16,438 nt of DNA, from assembly GCA_031552355.1 (NCBI GenBank), contig JAVBMO010000109.1:1-16438 (forward strand), in the 5' to 3' direction. Shown here piece by piece: positions 14,773 to 16,438 of this stretch. Every line of letters begins with the position of its first letter. The stretch's first letter is position 1. The translations under genes were made by a program, and so were the position numbers. The notes under the pieces were generated by a model, which saw only the letters and a list, made by a program, of their open reading frames with translations, was not told where the DNA came from and made no database searches. Origin of the DNA: JAVBMO01 sp031552355 (GTDB lineage Bacteria; Bacteroidota; Bacteroidia; Bacteroidales; P3).

Positions 14773-15402
14773 ATGGAATATAACACACTCAGATCACACC
14801 TTGAGCTTCCCGAATACGGTCGCAATGTTTACAAATTAGTTGAATACATTAAAACAATCCCTGAAAAGGAGAAGCGTACGGCTTACGCCAAAATTGTCAT
14901 CACTATCATGTCGCAGGTGAATCCTAACGCCAAAGACATGGTAAACTATAAACACAAACTTTGGGATCATCTTTTTATGATTGCCGATTTTGATTTAGAT
15001 GTCGATTGTCCTTATCCTGTTGTGAAACAAGAAATGACCGTTTTTCATCCTGACCGTTTGCATTACAAAAGCAACCATATAAAATACCGCCACTATGGTA
15101 AAAACCTGGAACGTATTTTTGAAAAACTTATTGAATATGAAGAGGGTGAAGAAAAAGAAGTTTTAATCGGATTGGTTGCCCAACATTTGAAAAAATCTTA
15201 CCTGACTTGGAATCGCGACTCTGTAAACGATTCACTTATCTACGACCAATTTAACGAAATGGCAAAAGGCAAGTTGCAATTGAACGAAAATATTCAATTA
15301 CGCAATACCCGCGACATTCTGAAAACCAGAAAAAAAGTCAGTACTACAACAAGTGGCGGAAAGCAAAAACAAATGAACAACAATAACAGGAAACGAAAAT
15401 AA
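14773..15402 (+). CDS. DUF4290 domain protein
   Basis: A 209-residue, soluble, highly charged protein without signal peptide or membrane segment. The N-terminal EYNTLRSHLELPEYGRNVYKLVEYI, the central NYKHKLWDHLFMIADFDLDVDCPYP and the downstream YGKNLERIFEKLIEYEEGEEKEVL are characteristic of DUF4290, a family essentially limited to Bacteroidota. The C-terminus (last about 25 residues) is a Lys/Arg/Asn/Gln-rich tail, probably disordered. Function is unknown. It lies 19 bp before murA with no terminator between, so the two are probably co-transcribed from the box at 14741; this suggests, without proving, a link to envelope growth. Confidence 0.88.
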   Translation: MEYNTLRSHLELPEYGRNVYKLVEYIKTIPEKEKRTAYAKIVITIMSQVNPNAKDMVNYKHKLWDHLFMIADFDLDVDCPYPVVKQEMTVFHPDRLHYKSNHIKYRHYGKNLERIFEKLIEYEEGEEKEVLIGLVAQHLKKSYLTWNRDSVNDSLIYDQFNEMAKGKLQLNENIQLRNTRDILKTRKKVSTTTSGGKQKQMNNNNRKRK

Positions 15403-15421
15403 CCACTAAAACAATACTTCC

Positions 15422-16438
15422 ATGGCTTCTTTTAAAATCCAAGGCGGCACAAGGCTTTCAGGGGAAATTACTCCGCAAGGCGCCAAAAATGAAGCGCTCC
15501 AAGTTATTTGTGCTGTCATGCTAACCGAAAAACCTGTCGAAATATCAAATATCCCTGATATTCTTGACGTTAATAAACTTATTGAACTACTACAACTTTT
15601 GGGGGTAAAAGCCGAAAAAACAGGCTACGAAACCTACACTTTTGAGGCCAAAAATGTCAATCTTGATGTTTTGTATTCTGAAGAATATTGTAAAAAAGCG
15701 AGTTGTTTGCGTGGATCCATCATGCTATTGGGACCTTTATTGGCACGTTTCGGCAAAGCCAATTCGCCGCAACCCGGTGGCGATAAAATCGGCCGTAGGC
15801 GTTTGGATACGCATTTTTCAGGTTTTGAAAAACTAGGAGCAACGGTAACATACGACAAACATTGTTCTTCTTTCGTTGTGGAAGCTAAAAAGTTGGAAGG
15901 CTGCTATATGTTGCTTGACGAGGCTTCTGTTACAGGTACAGCCAATATTGTTATGGCGGCTGTCATGGCAAAAGGAATCACAACGGTTTTCAATGCAGCT
16001 TGTGAACCGTATCTTTATCAATTGTGTACCATGTTGAATAATATGGGCGCTAAAATTTCGGGAATCGGTTCCAATTTATTGGTAATAGAAGGAGTTGAAA
16101 AACTTGACGGCTGCTCTCACCGTTTGCTGCCCGATATGATTGAAGTAGGAAGCTTTATTGGCTTAGCAGCCATGACACGATCCGAAATCACCATCAAAGA
16201 TGTAAATTACAATCACTTAGGGCTTATTCCACAGGTTTTTTCCCGTTTGGGAATTACAATAGAAAAACGTGGTGACGATTTGTTCGTTCCTCAGCAGGAA
16301 AACTATGAGGTAGAACGTTTTATGGATGGTTCAATATTGACCATTGCCGATGCCCCTTGGCCGGGTTTCACACCGGACCTTATTAGCATTGCATTGGTTG
16401 TAGCCGTTCAGGCTAAGGGCAGTGTGTTGATTCATCAA
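15422..16438 (+). CDS. murA: UDP-N-acetylglucosamine 1-carboxyvinyltransferase, 3'-truncated by the window
   Basis: MurA transfers enolpyruvate from PEP to UDP-GlcNAc, the first committed step of peptidoglycan synthesis. The window holds the first 339 codons of an expected roughly 430-440; the frame is still open at 16438. The N-terminus IQGGTRLSGEITPQGAKNEAL includes K22-N23, which contacts substrate in the family. CLRGSIMLLGPLLARFGKA and SGFEKLGATV match the conserved core. In the flexible catalytic loop the usual GGCTIG reads GGDKIG, so the position of E. coli Cys115 is Asp121; the following Arg (R126, E. coli R120) is kept. This natural Cys-to-Asp form is active in other bacteria and is not alkylated by fosfomycin. 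The ATG at 15422 gives the family-typical N-terminus. It follows the DUF4290 gene by 19 bp. Confidence 0.96.
   Translation, partial: MASFKIQGGTRLSGEITPQGAKNEALQVICAVMLTEKPVEISNIPDILDVNKLIELLQLLGVKAEKTGYETYTFEAKNVNLDVLYSEEYCKKASCLRGSIMLLGPLLARFGKANSPQPGGDKIGRRRLDTHFSGFEKLGATVTYDKHCSSFVVEAKKLEGCYMLLDEASVTGTANIVMAAVMAKGITTVFNAACEPYLYQLCTMLNNMGAKISGIGSNLLVIEGVEKLDGCSHRLLPDMIEVGSFIGLAAMTRSEITIKDVNYNHLGLIPQVFSRLGITIEKRGDDLFVPQQENYEVERFMDGSILTIADAPWPGFTPDLISIALVVAVQAKGSVLIHQ

Overview
The window looks like a chromosomal segment from an AT-rich member of the Bacteroidota, most likely Bacteroidales or a relative. Four things point there: a long three-domain IspG, a protein with a C-terminal type IX secretion (T9SS) sorting domain, a DUF4290 gene directly upstream of murA, and repeated matches to the Bacteroidota promoter box TAnnTTTG in front of genes, with few Shine-Dalgarno sequences. 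The genus cannot be fixed from the sequence alone.

Layout. 1-208 is the 3' end of a GH25 lysozyme-like gene. 209-3408 is an accessory block of three same-strand genes that do not look functionally linked: an AAA ATPase with a DUF4143-type C-terminus, a four-helix DUF2975 membrane protein, and a class II Fic AMP-transferase. The ATPase is preceded by four 23-bp direct repeats. 3426-7775 is a tight housekeeping run (gaps of 12-22 bp): ispG (isoprenoid synthesis), a small outer-membrane beta-barrel protein, a Nif3-family metal protein and a coiled-coil/zinc-ribbon protein. A strong hairpin-plus-T-run follows and directly abuts folK (folate synthesis). Next come a tRNA-Leu(CAA) gene with a well-formed promoter and terminator, and a second, bidirectional terminator.

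On the minus strand, 8643-10793 encodes a secreted T9SS cargo protein (cadherin-like repeats, leucine-rich repeats, sorting domain) and 10919-14569 a 1216-residue polytopic sensor histidine kinase with no response regulator beside it. A divergent promoter region at 14570-14772 leads to DUF4290 and murA on the plus strand; murA runs off the right edge. This MurA has Asp where the fosfomycin-target Cys normally sits.

No gene-free stretch exceeds 300 bases. The longest (14570-14772 and 209-392) hold promoter-like boxes and, in the second, the repeat array. No insertion sequence, integrase, CRISPR array or rRNA was seen. The strongest candidates for something undescribed are the 23-bp array, whose units can be read as short ORFs linked by ATGA stop/start overlaps that lead to the ATPase start codon, and the terminator-like hairpin overlapped by a 20-codon ORF that ends on the folK start codon.
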